A stretch of DNA of 49,817 bases from Myxococcales bacterium (lineage in GTDB: Bacteria > Myxococcota > Polyangia > HGW-17 > SLPX01), in contig SLPX01000312.1 of the NCBI GenBank assembly GCA_007131745.1, positions 1 to 49,817 on the forward strand, given 5' to 3'. The notes beneath the pieces are model-generated. The model had not been told where the DNA came from, did no database searches, and saw only the letters and a list, made by a program, of their open reading frames with translations. Shown one piece after another: positions 8,949 to 18,412 of this stretch. Both the position numbers and the translations under genes were made by a program. The stretch's first letter is position 1; the number at the start of each line of letters is the position of its first letter.

Positions 8949-9872
8949 TCAGCATTCCCCGCATGAAACGTTATAACCGGAAATCTTATCGACTTTAGCA
9001 TTTCGTCCCAGTTCCACTAACATCCCATCGCGCGCCATCATAACTTTCAGGCTGCTGTCTTTGACTCTCTCCTCGGCCTCCCGTCGCATCATGTCAAGCA
9101 TCCGGTCGTCATGGCCGGGGTTGTGATGAAACAACACTACTTGCGCCACGCCTGCGGCTAGAGCAAGTTCAACAGCCTCGATATTGGAACTGTGTCCGTA
9201 TCCGCTACACACGTTCTTCTGATCCTTCGTGTACTGAGCATCGATTATCAACAGGTCCGATCCTGCAGCAAAGCCGACCAGCGATTCATCCCGATCCGGG
9301 TTTCCGGCCTCGTGATCCGTGGCGTAAACAACCGAGTTTCCTCCGTATTCAAGCCTGTACGCTGTTGTTTCCGCCGGGTGATTGGTACGGCATGTTCGCA
9401 CGTCAAAACCGGATATCTTCATTCCTTCCGATTCAACCTTCTGATATTCAATCGTCGCGGAAAGGTTTTTTGTGCCTTTGATCGGCGAATAAACGGATGT
9501 AAACAATCTTTCGATAGAGGATTTCAGGTTCTCTACGTCCGAACCGTAAAACACGATCCGGTTTCCCTTGAAAAACAGCGGCGCAAAAAAAGGGAGCCCG
9601 ATGATATGATCCCAGTGATAGTGACTCAACAAGATATGCAGTTCCCCCTTGGATCTTCCCCACGGCCCCTTCATGAGAACCGGCTGCAACATCGATATTC
9701 CTGTGCCTCCGTCGATCACAATGTGCGGATTGACATGAGCCGACGCTCCGCCGGGCTCCAAGCCGTCATAGCCTATGATCTGAACGCACGACGTGTTGCC
9801 CCCGTAGCGCATCATTGCAGTTCCGGGAGAAACAATGGAGCCCCTTGTGCCCCAAAAGCAAAGACGAATCAT
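8949..9872 (-). CDS. MBL-fold metallohydrolase (copy 1)
   Basis: A 307-residue soluble metallo-beta-lactamase-fold enzyme. It begins IRLCFWGTRGSI and carries the metal motif SHYHWDH, then NHPAETTAYRL, IIDAQYT and FHHNPGHDD, so all ligand positions of a dinuclear site are present. The WGTRGS start is typical of the subfamily containing PhnP-like and class II-type cyclic phosphodiesterases, so a phosphodiester substrate is likely but not shown. It is a paralogue of the next gene upstream (9869-10828), with the same order of motifs. Start and stop overlap by 4 bases with that gene. Confidence 0.85.
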   Translation of the reverse strand: MIRLCFWGTRGSIVSPGTAMMRYGGNTSCVQIIGYDGLEPGGASAHVNPHIVIDGGTGISMLQPVLMKGPWGRSKGELHILLSHYHWDHIIGLPFFAPLFFKGNRIVFYGSDVENLKSSIERLFTSVYSPIKGTKNLSATIEYQKVESEGMKISGFDVRTCRTNHPAETTAYRLEYGGNSVVYATDHEAGNPDRDESLVGFAAGSDLLIIDAQYTKDQKNVCSGYGHSSNIEAVELALAAGVAQVVLFHHNPGHDDRMLDMMRREAEERVKDSSLKVMMARDGMLVELGRNAKVDKISGYNVSCGEC

Positions 9873-10828
9873 TCAGAAACCTCCCGGAATTCTTTTATAC
9901 CGCCGCCCTTTGTCCCACCACTTAGCTTGTAGCGAAGCCCTTCACAAGCGCCATCTATCTGCAAATCCGTGTCACGGCTCAAATCCCTTGCCAACAAAAG
10001 CTTTTCATCCACCACGGTGTCGGAATGCTCCGGGGCATGATGAAAAAGCACGAGTCTCTCCACGGACGCAAGCGCTGCTAATTCAAGAGCGTCTTCCACG
10101 GTGGAATGGCCCCAATGATACCGGTTCATCATTTCGTGTTCAAAGAAATGAGTGTCATAAACCAAAACATCCGAATCACGGGCGGTCTCCGCTATTCTTT
10201 CCAGGAACTTCATTGAAAAGGAACTGTCGGGATCCGGCCCCCCCTGGCCGTCGCCGAGCCTCACCTCCCGGATCCGAGCGTTGTCTGTGTACACAGTCGC
10301 TGTCCGCCCATCCGCTTCAACACGATAGCCCACCGTGATGCCGGGATGGTTCAATTGGACCGTTTCCACGCGAAAGTCCCCGATCACGAACGACTCTCCC
10401 GGTTTAAAAGCCTGATAATCCATGTCCGCGCGAAGCGCATTGAACGGAACCGGAAAATGTATATCGTCGTGTTGGCCGGACATGATTTCCTTTATGTGAG
10501 CATCGGTCTGCCCGGCCGAAACAATTGTGAACTTGTTGCCCTCCCGGTAAAACGGATCGAAAAAAGGATAACCCAATATGTGATCCCAATGGGTGTGCCC
10601 CACCAGAATGCCCGCCTCACCCTCTCCCCTGCCGAATTCCCTGAGCATCATTTCTTCCCCGAGACTCCGAATTCCCGAACCTCCATCCAATATAAGGTCC
10701 CGGCCGGAATCGCTCTTGAAATGTATGCACGTCGAATTACCTCCATACCTCAAAACGTCCCGCCGCGCTGTCGGGTAGGATCCGCGGCAACCATAAAATA
10801 CGATTTCCATATCTTCTGCTTCTTCCAC
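9869..10828 (-). CDS. MBL-fold metallohydrolase (copy 2)
   Basis: A 319-residue paralogue of the preceding entry and the first gene of the operon. Visible blocks are MEIVFYGCRGSYPT, RYGGNSTCIHF, GHTHWDH, NHPGITVGYRV, VYDTHFFEHE and FHHAPEHSD, giving a full metal site. The frame starts with GTG 10828, but ATG 10810 begins exactly at the conserved MEIVFYG and is an equally good start. The tail (SGGTKGGGIKEFREVSE) is hydrophilic and overlaps the start of copy 1. The pair probably act on related small phosphodiester or ester substrates in the cytosol; this is inference. Confidence 0.85.
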   Translation of the reverse strand: MEEAEDMEIVFYGCRGSYPTARRDVLRYGGNSTCIHFKSDSGRDLILDGGSGIRSLGEEMMLREFGRGEGEAGILVGHTHWDHILGYPFFDPFYREGNKFTIVSAGQTDAHIKEIMSGQHDDIHFPVPFNALRADMDYQAFKPGESFVIGDFRVETVQLNHPGITVGYRVEADGRTATVYTDNARIREVRLGDGQGGPDPDSSFSMKFLERIAETARDSDVLVYDTHFFEHEMMNRYHWGHSTVEDALELAALASVERLVLFHHAPEHSDTVVDEKLLLARDLSRDTDLQIDGACEGLRYKLSGGTKGGGIKEFREVSE

Positions 10829-10919
10829 TTTCCCGGCCCCTTTTTTACGGATGCCGGCCCATCATCAACTCTCATCGTTTCGTTGACATTACCGCGTTTT
10901 CTGCAATTCCTACCCAATA

Positions 10920-11540
10920 TTAAGATTTCAAATCCGCCGTTAAAACACTTAACACAGCTTCGGCAGTCTTCAACCACTCCTTGAGCGACCCGGCATCCCG
11001 GGGCAACAAATCCAAGTCCGCTCTCTTCACTAAATCCACATACCCCGCGGTATTCATCTCCACTTCCATTTTTTCAAGCTCACTTTTCGGATCAGTAATT
11101 TTCTCTGAATCCGTTCTTCCTCTCAAGGCAAGAAGCCAGGACTCCAACATCTTTACCGCCATGCCCCCCACTATACCCGGACAACCCGGACTTTTATTTG
11201 CCGCTTCAATCCCCCTCCTTATCGACTCCTCTCTTTCAATATTCTTCTTTGATCTGGTGCCGTCCCTGTCCCTCACAAAAACCAAGACATCACATCCCTT
11301 TTCTTTTGCCACCTCCGCCAGACCCATCACGTTTTTCATCTCTGCATCTTTGCGACCCCCGCGCTTGTACTTTCTGATTTTCTTCCAGGAGACTCCGTCT
11401 ACAACCTCCCACCCCCGGTCACAGACTTTTTTGAGCAACTCTTCAACAACACCGTTTTCATAGTTTCCCCTGTATGAAGGATCGCGTGCCCATTTGCCCA
11501 ACTCATTGGGTCCCTCTCCCGCCAACAATATCTTTATCAT
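10920..11540 (-). CDS. TOPRIM/DUF4276-like nuclease-type partner protein
   Basis: A 206-residue protein with the TOPRIM hallmarks in order: a first strand and Glu in ILLAGEGPNELG, then LVFVRDRDG (DxD), then a KMLESWLLA block as seen in DUF4276-type proteins. TOPRIM proteins paired with ABC-type ATPases occur in anti-phage systems such as OLD, Gabija, PARIS and AbiL, where they cleave DNA or tRNA. Here the start overlaps the ATPase stop by 4 bases, so the two are coupled. The Lys/Glu-rich helical middle (RDAEMKNVMGLAEVAKEK) may bind the partner. Family rank within TOPRIM is uncertain. Confidence 0.7.
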   Translation of the reverse strand: MIKILLAGEGPNELGKWARDPSYRGNYENGVVEELLKKVCDRGWEVVDGVSWKKIRKYKRGGRKDAEMKNVMGLAEVAKEKGCDVLVFVRDRDGTRSKKNIEREESIRRGIEAANKSPGCPGIVGGMAVKMLESWLLALRGRTDSEKITDPKSELEKMEVEMNTAGYVDLVKRADLDLLPRDAGSLKEWLKTAEAVLSVLTADLKS

Positions 11541-12679
11541 TTGCCGGTATCCTCATTTTCCGGCTTGCCGGATTCATCTTCGTCGGATTCTTCTTCATGC
11601 AACAGGATTTCCCGATCTCCATCCGCATAGCTCAGCCAAAGCTCACCAAGTTCATAAATCCTGAACCTATCTTCGAAGTTCCTTGTTTGCTTTACTGGTA
11701 TTACCTTGGAACCCTCTTCCCGTTCTCTGATTACAAGAGTGACCTCTTCCGGTTTCATTTCATTTATTACCAGCGGACTGTGAGTCGCCATGATCACCTG
11801 TGTTTCCAGGGAAATTTCCTTCAAAACACGAACTACATCAGCAACCCTGGCCGGGTGCAAACCATTTTCCGGTTCTTCGACCAGAAGCAATGAGGGTGAA
11901 TCCATGTACTGCAAAACCGCGAAGGCCAGGAAATAGAGCAATCCTTCACTCAGGGCTTTCGCGCCCACCCGGGTTCCATCCGTAAGCTCAACCTGTAATT
12001 CTTTCTGACTATTGGACACGTTTCTGAGCCCGATGTTTTTCACCGTAGGGAAAAGCTCCCTGATTCGGGCCTGGAGTTTCTCCCTCGAATCATCACCCCT
12101 GTTGAATACGAGATCCAACACTCCGGGCAACCCCCGCCCCCGCTCGTCAAAAAAGGAATTCTCCTTGCCTTCAGGTATCAACTCGCTGGGTTGCTTCAGA
12201 AGATCCGGATCGAACCGCAACAACCAGGCCGAACCATCAAAAAAGGGTCCCAGCACATCGGTCCACTCCGACCCATATTTCCCTTCACGATTCCTTGATA
12301 TGTTTGGCTCTCTCCATCTTCTTACTATCTCACACGGCCCTGTTCTATTCTCCGGCGTAAAGCACTCTACAAAATACTCTCCTCTTAAGTTTTTCTTTCC
12401 TTCCGGTATATCGTAGCCATAACGATGAAGACCATTTTCGGTTGAAATGGTGCATTCGACCGACCTGCCCTCTTTCCATTCGCCGATCAAAGGGTTTTGG
12501 CTGCTGCCGTCGCTATTGTTTGCAGCAAACGCGAACAAGGATTCTAGGGTTCGCAGAACCGTGCTCTTCCCGCTGTCGTTGGGACCAATCAACGCGTGGA
12601 ATCGGGTGAACGAAACATCCACGTCTTTCAAACACCCGACTTCCCGAACGCGAAGGTTTTTAACGAATGGTCTTTTCAC
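11537..12679 (-). CDS. AAA_21/OLD-like ABC-type ATPase
   Basis: A 380-residue SMC/ABC-type ATPase. The Walker A motif is GPNDSGKST near the N-terminus. The signature-like LSEGLLYFLAF, Walker B LLLVEEPENGLHP and H-loop ATHSPLVINE follow in the C-terminal half, so the ATPase is complete. The end is very acidic (HEEESDEDESGK). GTG 12679 is chosen because AGGGG lies 6 bases upstream; the ATG at 12721 has no such site. It is the first gene of a two-gene unit with the TOPRIM protein, the order used by OLD class 2/PARIS/AbiL-type defence modules. It could instead be a DNA-repair pair, but no repair gene is near. Confidence 0.8.
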   Translation of the reverse strand: MKRPFVKNLRVREVGCLKDVDVSFTRFHALIGPNDSGKSTVLRTLESLFAFAANNSDGSSQNPLIGEWKEGRSVECTISTENGLHRYGYDIPEGKKNLRGEYFVECFTPENRTGPCEIVRRWREPNISRNREGKYGSEWTDVLGPFFDGSAWLLRFDPDLLKQPSELIPEGKENSFFDERGRGLPGVLDLVFNRGDDSREKLQARIRELFPTVKNIGLRNVSNSQKELQVELTDGTRVGAKALSEGLLYFLAFAVLQYMDSPSLLLVEEPENGLHPARVADVVRVLKEISLETQVIMATHSPLVINEMKPEEVTLVIREREEGSKVIPVKQTRNFEDRFRIYELGELWLSYADGDREILLHEEESDEDESGKPENEDTGK

Positions 12680-12866
12680 AAAACACCCCTCTCGTCGATA
12701 TCGAACGCGACAATCATACAATCAGCCCATCCACGTTCCCTTTGCCGCCTCCGAATCTTATTTCATGAAAGCAAACGGCCTTTTTGCCGACATTTCCTGT
12801 TGCAAAACCGGAAAAGATAATAAACCTTAGCCCGGAAACCGCAACCCCGAAGCGAGCCGACTCAGG

Positions 12867-14189
12867 TCAGGAATCCCACATTTCCTCGATCTTGGCCCAC
12901 AGCCGAGCGGCCGCTTTTTCCGCCTGCCGGAAAACTTCCTGAGCGTCTATGTTCACAAACTCTCGATCGCGATACACGAACTTTCCGTTCACCATCACCG
13001 AACGCACATTTTCGGGCCCCAGCCCGCCGAACACCAGGTGGCCGGCCAAGTTATCGGGGCTCATCGGGGTTTGCGGGAAATAGTCGAGTATGGTGAGATC
13101 GGCCGGCGCTCCGGGCTGGAGCTTGCCAATGGGTTGATCGAAACAACGAGAGACTATTTCCCGGCTGTTGGTCAGCATCTGGAGCGGCAAGCCGAACGAA
13201 GGCGGGGTCGATTCTTCTCTTCCCCGGAAAAACGCAACCCGGGCTTCGGTCAAAATGTCCCCGTCTATACCGTCGGTTCCGAGCGCAAGGCGGACTCCCG
13301 CGTTTTCAAGAACGCCCAGCGGAGATCTTCCAACCCTGTTGTTCATGTTCGAGCGTCCGTTGTGGATCAAGGTCGCTCCCGACTTTGCAATGATTTCCAT
13401 CTCCTCCGGCTCTAGATACACACCGTGAACCAGGAGGGACTTTTCGTTTAAAAGACCGAAGTTCAAGAGTCTCTTCAGGGGGTCGGCGCCGTAGCGTTCA
13501 AGCGACAGCTTCCTGTCTTCCGGTCCTTCGAGGAGATGGATGTGGACTCCCAGACCTTGCCTTGAACAAACATCGGAAATTTCCCGCAGAGACTCGTCGC
13601 TCAGGGTAAACGATGCGTGCGCTCCGACCGTTGCTCGAAGCAGGTCCGAACCCTTGACCGTTTCCGCAAAACGTTCGTTTTCGCGGATTCCTTTTTCAGC
13701 TTCCTCCCGGCCCGAGCGATCCGAAACTTCGTAACAAAGTACCCCGCGGACTCCGACCCGCTCAAAACAGCGGCCAAGTATTTCCAGACTCCCGGTCGTA
13801 CACGACGGCGAGGCATGATGATCCACAACAGCAGCGGCGCCGCAACGAACCGCGCCCAGCAGACCGGCCAGCCCCGACAACTCGACCGCTTCCCGATCCA
13901 GGCAACGATCCAGGATCCACCATATTCGCTCAAGCACCTGGGCGAAAGATCGTGGAGCGCTCCTCGGCGCCGGCATTCCGCGGGCCAAGGCCGAGTAGAG
14001 ATGATGGTGCCCGACCACCAACCCCGGCATAACTATACCTCCCCCAAGAGATATAACCTCGTCTCCCGGCTCCGGGCCGATACCGGGACCTGCACCCGAT
14101 ATTTTGTTGTTTTCAACTCTTACAGCACCTTCCGTCACCAGGGGTGGATGGGTGGAAACACAACGGCAATCCATAAAACAAACAGCCAT
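12867..14189 (-). CDS. ssnA: SsnA-like amidohydrolase
   Basis: A 440-residue metal-dependent amidohydrolase. Metal-binding blocks are VGHHHLYSALARGM (HxH), HIHLLEG, LVHGVYL and GTDGID. The HLYSALARGM segment and overall plan match SsnA, which in enteric bacteria sits with hydantoinase and selenium-dependent molybdenum hydroxylase genes for purine breakdown. Its own reaction is not established. ATG 14189 is preceded by GAGAGG at 5 bases and lies 13 bases after the dihydropyrimidinase stop; the open frame continues upstream to 14309 but overlaps that gene. It forms an operon with the dihydropyrimidinase. No molybdenum hydroxylase is seen in this window. Confidence 0.75.
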   Translation of the reverse strand: MAVCFMDCRCVSTHPPLVTEGAVRVENNKISGAGPGIGPEPGDEVISLGGGIVMPGLVVGHHHLYSALARGMPAPRSAPRSFAQVLERIWWILDRCLDREAVELSGLAGLLGAVRCGAAAVVDHHASPSCTTGSLEILGRCFERVGVRGVLCYEVSDRSGREEAEKGIRENERFAETVKGSDLLRATVGAHASFTLSDESLREISDVCSRQGLGVHIHLLEGPEDRKLSLERYGADPLKRLLNFGLLNEKSLLVHGVYLEPEEMEIIAKSGATLIHNGRSNMNNRVGRSPLGVLENAGVRLALGTDGIDGDILTEARVAFFRGREESTPPSFGLPLQMLTNSREIVSRCFDQPIGKLQPGAPADLTILDYFPQTPMSPDNLAGHLVFGGLGPENVRSVMVNGKFVYRDREFVNIDAQEVFRQAEKAAARLWAKIEEMWDS

Positions 14190-14202
14190 GAAAACCTCTC
14201 TT

Positions 14203-15636
14203 TCAGGTCCTGGAAGGATTATGGGAGTCTTGTGAAAACGGCCGGCGGGGAATGAATTCCCCCCTGCCTTTTTCACCCACGAACCGTTCCTCAATGACAA
14301 TGCATTCACCGCGGCTCATCACCGTATCAATGACACCTTCGACTCTCATGCCCTCATAGGGGCTGTAATCCACATCGGATGCCAGATCATCCGCATCCAA
14401 TGATGTCACCCCATTTGGATCCAAAATCACGATGTCTGCGTCCGCCCCGGGAATCAGCCCTCCCTTTTCGGGGGCAAGTCCGAAAACCTTCGCGGGAATC
14501 GTCGCGGTTATCTCGGCGAGTCTGACCAGGTCGAAACGCCCCGCCAAGACGCCCCCTGCATAAGCCAGAAGCAGCCGCGTCTGCACTCCCGGCAATCCCC
14601 CGGGAACCCTGGTGAAATCAAAGCCGCCCCCCGAAAGAAGCCCCAGGTCTTTTTCCCCCTCCAGGTTGAACGGGCAATGATCCGTTCCCAGAATATCTAT
14701 CCATCCCTCGCTAAGACCTTTCCACAACATGTTCATGTGCGTCACGTCTCTGAGCGGCGGAGCGCATATAAAAGCTGCGCCCTGCAACCCGGGAGATTTC
14801 AGCTTTTCCTGTTCAAGCCAGAGATACTGGGGACAGGTCTCTCCGTACACCCGGATACCCCTCCGACGCGCGTCCCGCACGATCTCAGCCGCCTGGTGTG
14901 CACTGATATGCGCTATCACCACTGTCGCGCCTGTGCTCTCGGCCATCTTCACCACCCTGCACACGGCTCGGCATTCGCCTGCGGACGGCCTGGTCAGGGC
15001 GTGATCAATCGGGTCAAGCGCCTTTGCCCGCCGGGTCCTTCTGGTCATGTCATCGATCAGAAGTCCGTCCTCGGCATGAACCACCACAACAGCGTTCAAC
15101 TCGGCCGCTCGCTTCATGACCCTCAGTATATCCTCGTCGTTGAGCATCATTCTGCCGGGATATGCGGTGAAAACCTTGAAACTGGTGACGCCCAGCTTCA
15201 TCATGAGGCTCATTTCACGTAGTATCTGTGGATTGCACTCTTTCAAAGTCATGTGAAAAGAGTAATCGACTACCGCTCTGTCGACGGCTTTCTCCATCCA
15301 GGCGGCAAAACCGTCTCTCAGACCGCTGGGCGCGCTTTCCGCATAATCCACGATGGTCGTAGTCCCCCCGAGAGCTGCAGCCACGGTGCCCGAAAAAAAA
15401 TCATCGGCCGAAAAGAACCCACCGAACGGCATGTCCATGTGCGTGTGAGCATCAATGGCGCCCGGCAAAACGATCTTTCCCTCTGCTGAAATCTTTTCAG
15501 CGTCTTCAAGTCCCCCCAGGCGTTTTGCCAACCCCGGGCCGACTTCCACTATACGGCGCCCCTCTACGAACACATCTCCCTGAACAACCCCTCCGGGGGT
15601 TACAACGGTTCCATTTTCTACCAGGGTCCTTTTCAT
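14203..15636 (-). CDS. hydA: Dihydropyrimidinase / D-hydantoinase
   Basis: A 477-residue cyclic amidohydrolase that opens dihydropyrimidine or hydantoin rings. Visible active-site blocks: DAHTHMDMPFGG (HxH), SFKVFTAYPGRM (the Lys that is carbamylated in the family), VVHAEDG, VIAHISAHQ, YGETCPQYL and ILGTDHCPFN (Asp). All catalytic positions are present. ATG 15636 starts at the conserved KRTLVENGTVV; ATG 15651 and TTG 15666 are in-frame alternatives. Upstream of ssnA with a 13-base gap, it suggests anaerobic purine or pyrimidine salvage. The substrate range cannot be read from the sequence. Confidence 0.88.
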   Translation of the reverse strand: MKRTLVENGTVVTPGGVVQGDVFVEGRRIVEVGPGLAKRLGGLEDAEKISAEGKIVLPGAIDAHTHMDMPFGGFFSADDFFSGTVAAALGGTTTIVDYAESAPSGLRDGFAAWMEKAVDRAVVDYSFHMTLKECNPQILREMSLMMKLGVTSFKVFTAYPGRMMLNDEDILRVMKRAAELNAVVVVHAEDGLLIDDMTRRTRRAKALDPIDHALTRPSAGECRAVCRVVKMAESTGATVVIAHISAHQAAEIVRDARRRGIRVYGETCPQYLWLEQEKLKSPGLQGAAFICAPPLRDVTHMNMLWKGLSEGWIDILGTDHCPFNLEGEKDLGLLSGGGFDFTRVPGGLPGVQTRLLLAYAGGVLAGRFDLVRLAEITATIPAKVFGLAPEKGGLIPGADADIVILDPNGVTSLDADDLASDVDYSPYEGMRVEGVIDTVMSRGECIVIEERFVGEKGRGEFIPRRPFSQDSHNPSRT

Positions 15637-15735
15637 CAGTTTCTCTACCATGATCTCATAAATCAACCGATCCTGCGCAATAGATCCATGGAGGACGGAC
15701 CTCAGAATCCGGCTGCTTCGGAGTCGCGTCTTATT

Positions 15736-18015
15736 TCAAAGCGTTTCCTCTTCCTCAGATTCCTCAGATCCCTCAGGTCCCGGCTTCATACCGAGCTCAT
15801 TGAACAAAAACGCCATCTCGTCAGCGTGACGTTCCACTCTCTTTTTGGCCATGTCCGCCCCGCCGTGCCCGGCCATTGTCTCCACCCGGAAGAGCACCGG
15901 ATGGGCGCCCACAGTGGCGTAACGCAAAGCCGCCGTAAACTTCCGCGCGTGCATCGGGTCCACACGATCGTCGCTGTCCGCGGAAAACATGATGAACGCG
16001 GGATACTTCACACCCTTTTTCAAGTTATGGTAAGGCGAATAAGCCAAAATGGCCTTAAACTGCTCGGGATCCTCAGCCGAGCCGTATTCCGGGATCCATG
16101 TGCGGCCCGATCCGAATTTGTGATAACGCACCATGTCCAGCAGGGGCACGTGGCAAGACACGGCTCGAAACAACTCCGGCGCCTGGGCCATGGCGGCTCC
16201 CACCAACAAACCACCGTTTGATCCGCCCCGGATCGCAAGCCGTGATTCGCTCGTGTAACCTTCGGATATGAGATAACGCGCGGCCGCGATGAAATCATCA
16301 AAGGTGTTCTGCTTTTCGAGAAGCATGCCCGCGCGGTGCCATCCCTCTCCGTATTCTCCGCCTCCTCTGAGGTTAGGCACGGCCACGACGCCGCCGTTTT
16401 CGATCCATACCATGAAAGCGGCCCTGAACGATGGCGTCATACTCACGTTGAAACCGCCGTAGCCGTGCAAGAGCGTCGGGTTGGAACCGTCCCGCTTCAA
16501 ATCCTTTCCATGCACCAGGAACATCGTTACGATGGTTCCGTCCCTGGAGGGGTAGCGCACTTGGTTCACGACGTATGAATCCGTGTCTACCGGCAGCGAA
16601 AGCTCAAAGTACACCGAACTTTTGCCCTTGGATATGGATGTCTTGAATATCGTCTTTGGTTGAACAAAGGATTCAAACTCGAAATACGCGGTGTCGTCTT
16701 CGGGATTACCCTTCCATTCACTGATGGACCCAATCGTTGGCAGTTCCAGTTCCCGCACAGTCTTTCCCCCCAGGTTAGCGATACGAACTTCCGTTGATGC
16801 GTTTCTCAAGTATTGCAACACAAGGTGTCCACCCATCACAGCGAATTCATCCAACACGGCGTCTTTACGTTCGGGGACGATTTCCTGCCAGTGTTTGCGG
16901 GCCGGGCGCTTCGGGTTAACCCTGAACAATCGATACTTCGGAGCGCCTTCGTTCGTTCTCACGTAGATCCAACCGCGCCAGGCGTACACCTGGTAGAGCG
17001 CCTTTTCACCTTCAGGAGCCTCGGCGAAAGTGCGAAACTTGGCCTTCGGGCCCTTGCGAAGATCTTTCCAAAATATGGTGAAATCCGACCAACCTCTTGC
17101 CTTGGTGACAAAAAGAAACCTGCCGTCACGCGACAACTCAGGCCACAAAAACGTGCGTGCGTCACCTGTCTTGGGGTAAATCTCTTCATCCTCTGAAGCA
17201 TCCGTGCCGATACGATGAAAATACACGGCGGCATGCCCCGGCCTTTCAGCCACCGGAATATCAGGATCCACCGGCAACCGTGTGTAATAGAAACCCCGTC
17301 CGTCCGGCGTCCATGCGGGTCTCGCGTACTTGGCTCCCTCAATGACATCTTTCTTCGACACCTTACCCGTTTCCACGTCCATCAAATACAGCGTTGCTTC
17401 ATCCGCTGCATGTTCGCTCACACTGTAGGCCACGTTTCGTCCCTGGTAATCCGGAAATATGTCTAAAACCGACAGGCTGCCTTCTTCACACATTGTGTTT
17501 GGATCCAAAAGCGTCCGATCCTGACCCTTTTCACCCATGCGCCAATAGTACACCTTTTTTTCCTTGTCCTTGTGGCGGCGGCCGAAAAAATACCTTTCCC
17601 CGCGGCGCAAGGGCGCATCAAATGAATCCACGTAAAAAAGCTCGGCAAAACGTTCGACAAGATTATTGCGACCTCGATACTCCCCGATCTGCCCCCTGGC
17701 GAACTCGTCCATGGTCCGAACCCATTCCTGCACCTCTTCGGATTTCTCATCTTCAAGCCAGCGATAAGGATCCGGAACCTTCACGCCGTGAATGACATCC
17801 ACCACATCATCCCTGCGCGCCAAAGGAGGCCCCTGCGGTTCGAGCTTTTCCAGCTCAACCTCATCCTCATCCACCGGTTTCACATGCTCCGCAATCTCCT
17901 CCTCTGTCTTCGCTGTTTCCGGCCGAGGGGCCGCCGGACCGCACGCTGCAAGAATAGAAACCGACAAAATGGTTTGAAGCACAAAACCGCAGACGTTCTT
18001 TGACCGCATTCTCAT
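15736..18015 (-). CDS. Prolyl oligopeptidase (S9A), predicted lipoprotein
   Basis: A 759-residue serine peptidase that cuts short peptides after Pro. The N-terminal signal ends ILAAC, a good lipobox, followed by an acidic linker (about residues 30-58). [13 protein letters not shown] then opens the beta-propeller as in S9A enzymes. The C-terminal hydrolase domain has RGGSNGG (Ser), [10 protein letters not shown] (Asp) and MAGHGG (His), so the triad is complete. Most S9A enzymes are soluble, so lipid anchoring places this one at the envelope. ATG 18015 has AGGAG 7 bases upstream. The gene is divergent from the NtrC-type regulator at 18413, so the 397-base gap may carry control of both. Confidence 0.88.
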   Translation of the reverse strand: MRMRSKNVCGFVLQTILSVSILAACGPAAPRPETAKTEEEIAEHVKPVDEDEVELEKLEPQGPPLARRDDVVDVIHGVKVPDPYRWLEDEKSEEVQEWVRTMDEFARGQIGEYRGRNNLVERFAELFYVDSFDAPLRRGERYFFGRRHKDKEKKVYYWRMGEKGQDRTLLDPNTMCEEGSLSVLDIFPDYQGRNVAYSVSEHAADEATLYLMDVETGKVSKKDVIEGAKYARPAWTPDGRGFYYTRLPVDPDIPVAERPGHAAVYFHRIGTDASEDEEIYPKTGDARTFLWPELSRDGRFLFVTKARGWSDFTIFWKDLRKGPKAKFRTFAEAPEGEKALYQVYAWRGWIYVRTNEGAPKYRLFRVNPKRPARKHWQEIVPERKDAVLDEFAVMGGHLVLQYLRNASTEVRIANLGGKTVRELELPTIGSISEWKGNPEDDTAYFEFESFVQPKTIFKTSISKGKSSVYFELSLPVDTDSYVVNQVRYPSRDGTIVTMFLVHGKDLKRDGSNPTLLHGYGGFNVSMTPSFRAAFMVWIENGGVVAVPNLRGGGEYGEGWHRAGMLLEKQNTFDDFIAAARYLISEGYTSESRLAIRGGSNGGLLVGAAMAQAPELFRAVSCHVPLLDMVRYHKFGSGRTWIPEYGSAEDPEQFKAILAYSPYHNLKKGVKYPAFIMFSADSDDRVDPMHARKFTAALRYATVGAHPVLFRVETMAGHGGADMAKKRVERHADEMAFLFNELGMKPGPEGSEESEEEETL

Positions 18016-18044
18016 CTATGACTCCTTACTTTCACCTATGACTC
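18016..18044. repeat. Direct repeat CTATGACTC x2, 20-base period
   Basis: Two copies of the 9-mer CTATGACTC at 18016-18024 and 18036-18044, immediately upstream of the prolyl oligopeptidase start and overlapping its ribosome-binding site. The 20-base period is near two helical turns. It may be a regulator site or a small duplication. Confidence 0.3.
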
Positions 18045-18166
18045 ATCATTATTTCTTTAAGCCTGTTGCAACACGACAAAGCCATGAATCGGACCGTCGC
18101 CGCCCCAATCTTCCGACGGCGGAAAGCTTACAACATGCTCACTTCAACTTCGGAAAGTCTATTGAC

Positions 18167-18192
18167 CCTGGGCGTCAAGTCAAGCGCCCAGG
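18167..18192. repeat. Inverted repeat CCTGGGCG-N10-CGCCCAGG
   Basis: A perfect 8-base inverted repeat with a 10-base centre (TCAAGTCAAG). It lies about 220 bases upstream of the regulator start and 150 bases upstream of the peptidase start. No T-run follows on either side, so it is not a typical terminator. The dyad fits a regulator binding site, for example an enhancer site for an NtrC-family dimer, but that is inference. Confidence 0.5.
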
Positions 18193-18412
18193 TCCATGGT
18201 CCCGGCTACTCGGAACCGCGGTCAAACCGGTATACTTTCTTGACTCTTCATGACAAAACAAGACATGGTTCCTGTCGTCGGGAATAAAAGCTTTCCGACG
18301 ACATTACTTTGGATCGACCGGGCGCGGGCGGATTTTGCGTAAACAACAAGAGAGATTCCCGTCGCCGTACCAACTCCGGGCTTTCCGGATTCTAGAAAAA
18401 TGGGAGAAGCAA

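Larger units (their letters stand above)
18016..18412. other. Divergent intergenic region between peptidase and NtrC-regulator genes
   Basis: A stretch of 397 bases with no convincing gene; the short open frames in it have no recognisable composition or ribosome-binding site. It carries the direct repeat at 18016-18044 and the strong inverted repeat at 18167-18192. I could not place a good sigma-70 promoter. A near-fit to a sigma-54 -12 element (TTTTGC at 18333-18338) lacks correctly spaced GG and is not called. Confidence 0.6.

Noticed and set aside
18038..18253. Small frames in the divergent gap at 18016-18412
   Set aside because: No SD, no hydrophobic or conserved pattern, and the frame crosses the strong inverted repeat.
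18333..18338. Sigma-54 -12 element (TTTTGC) before the first NtrC regulator
   Set aside because: The nearest GG is 9 or fewer bases away instead of 10, and the -24 bases do not match.
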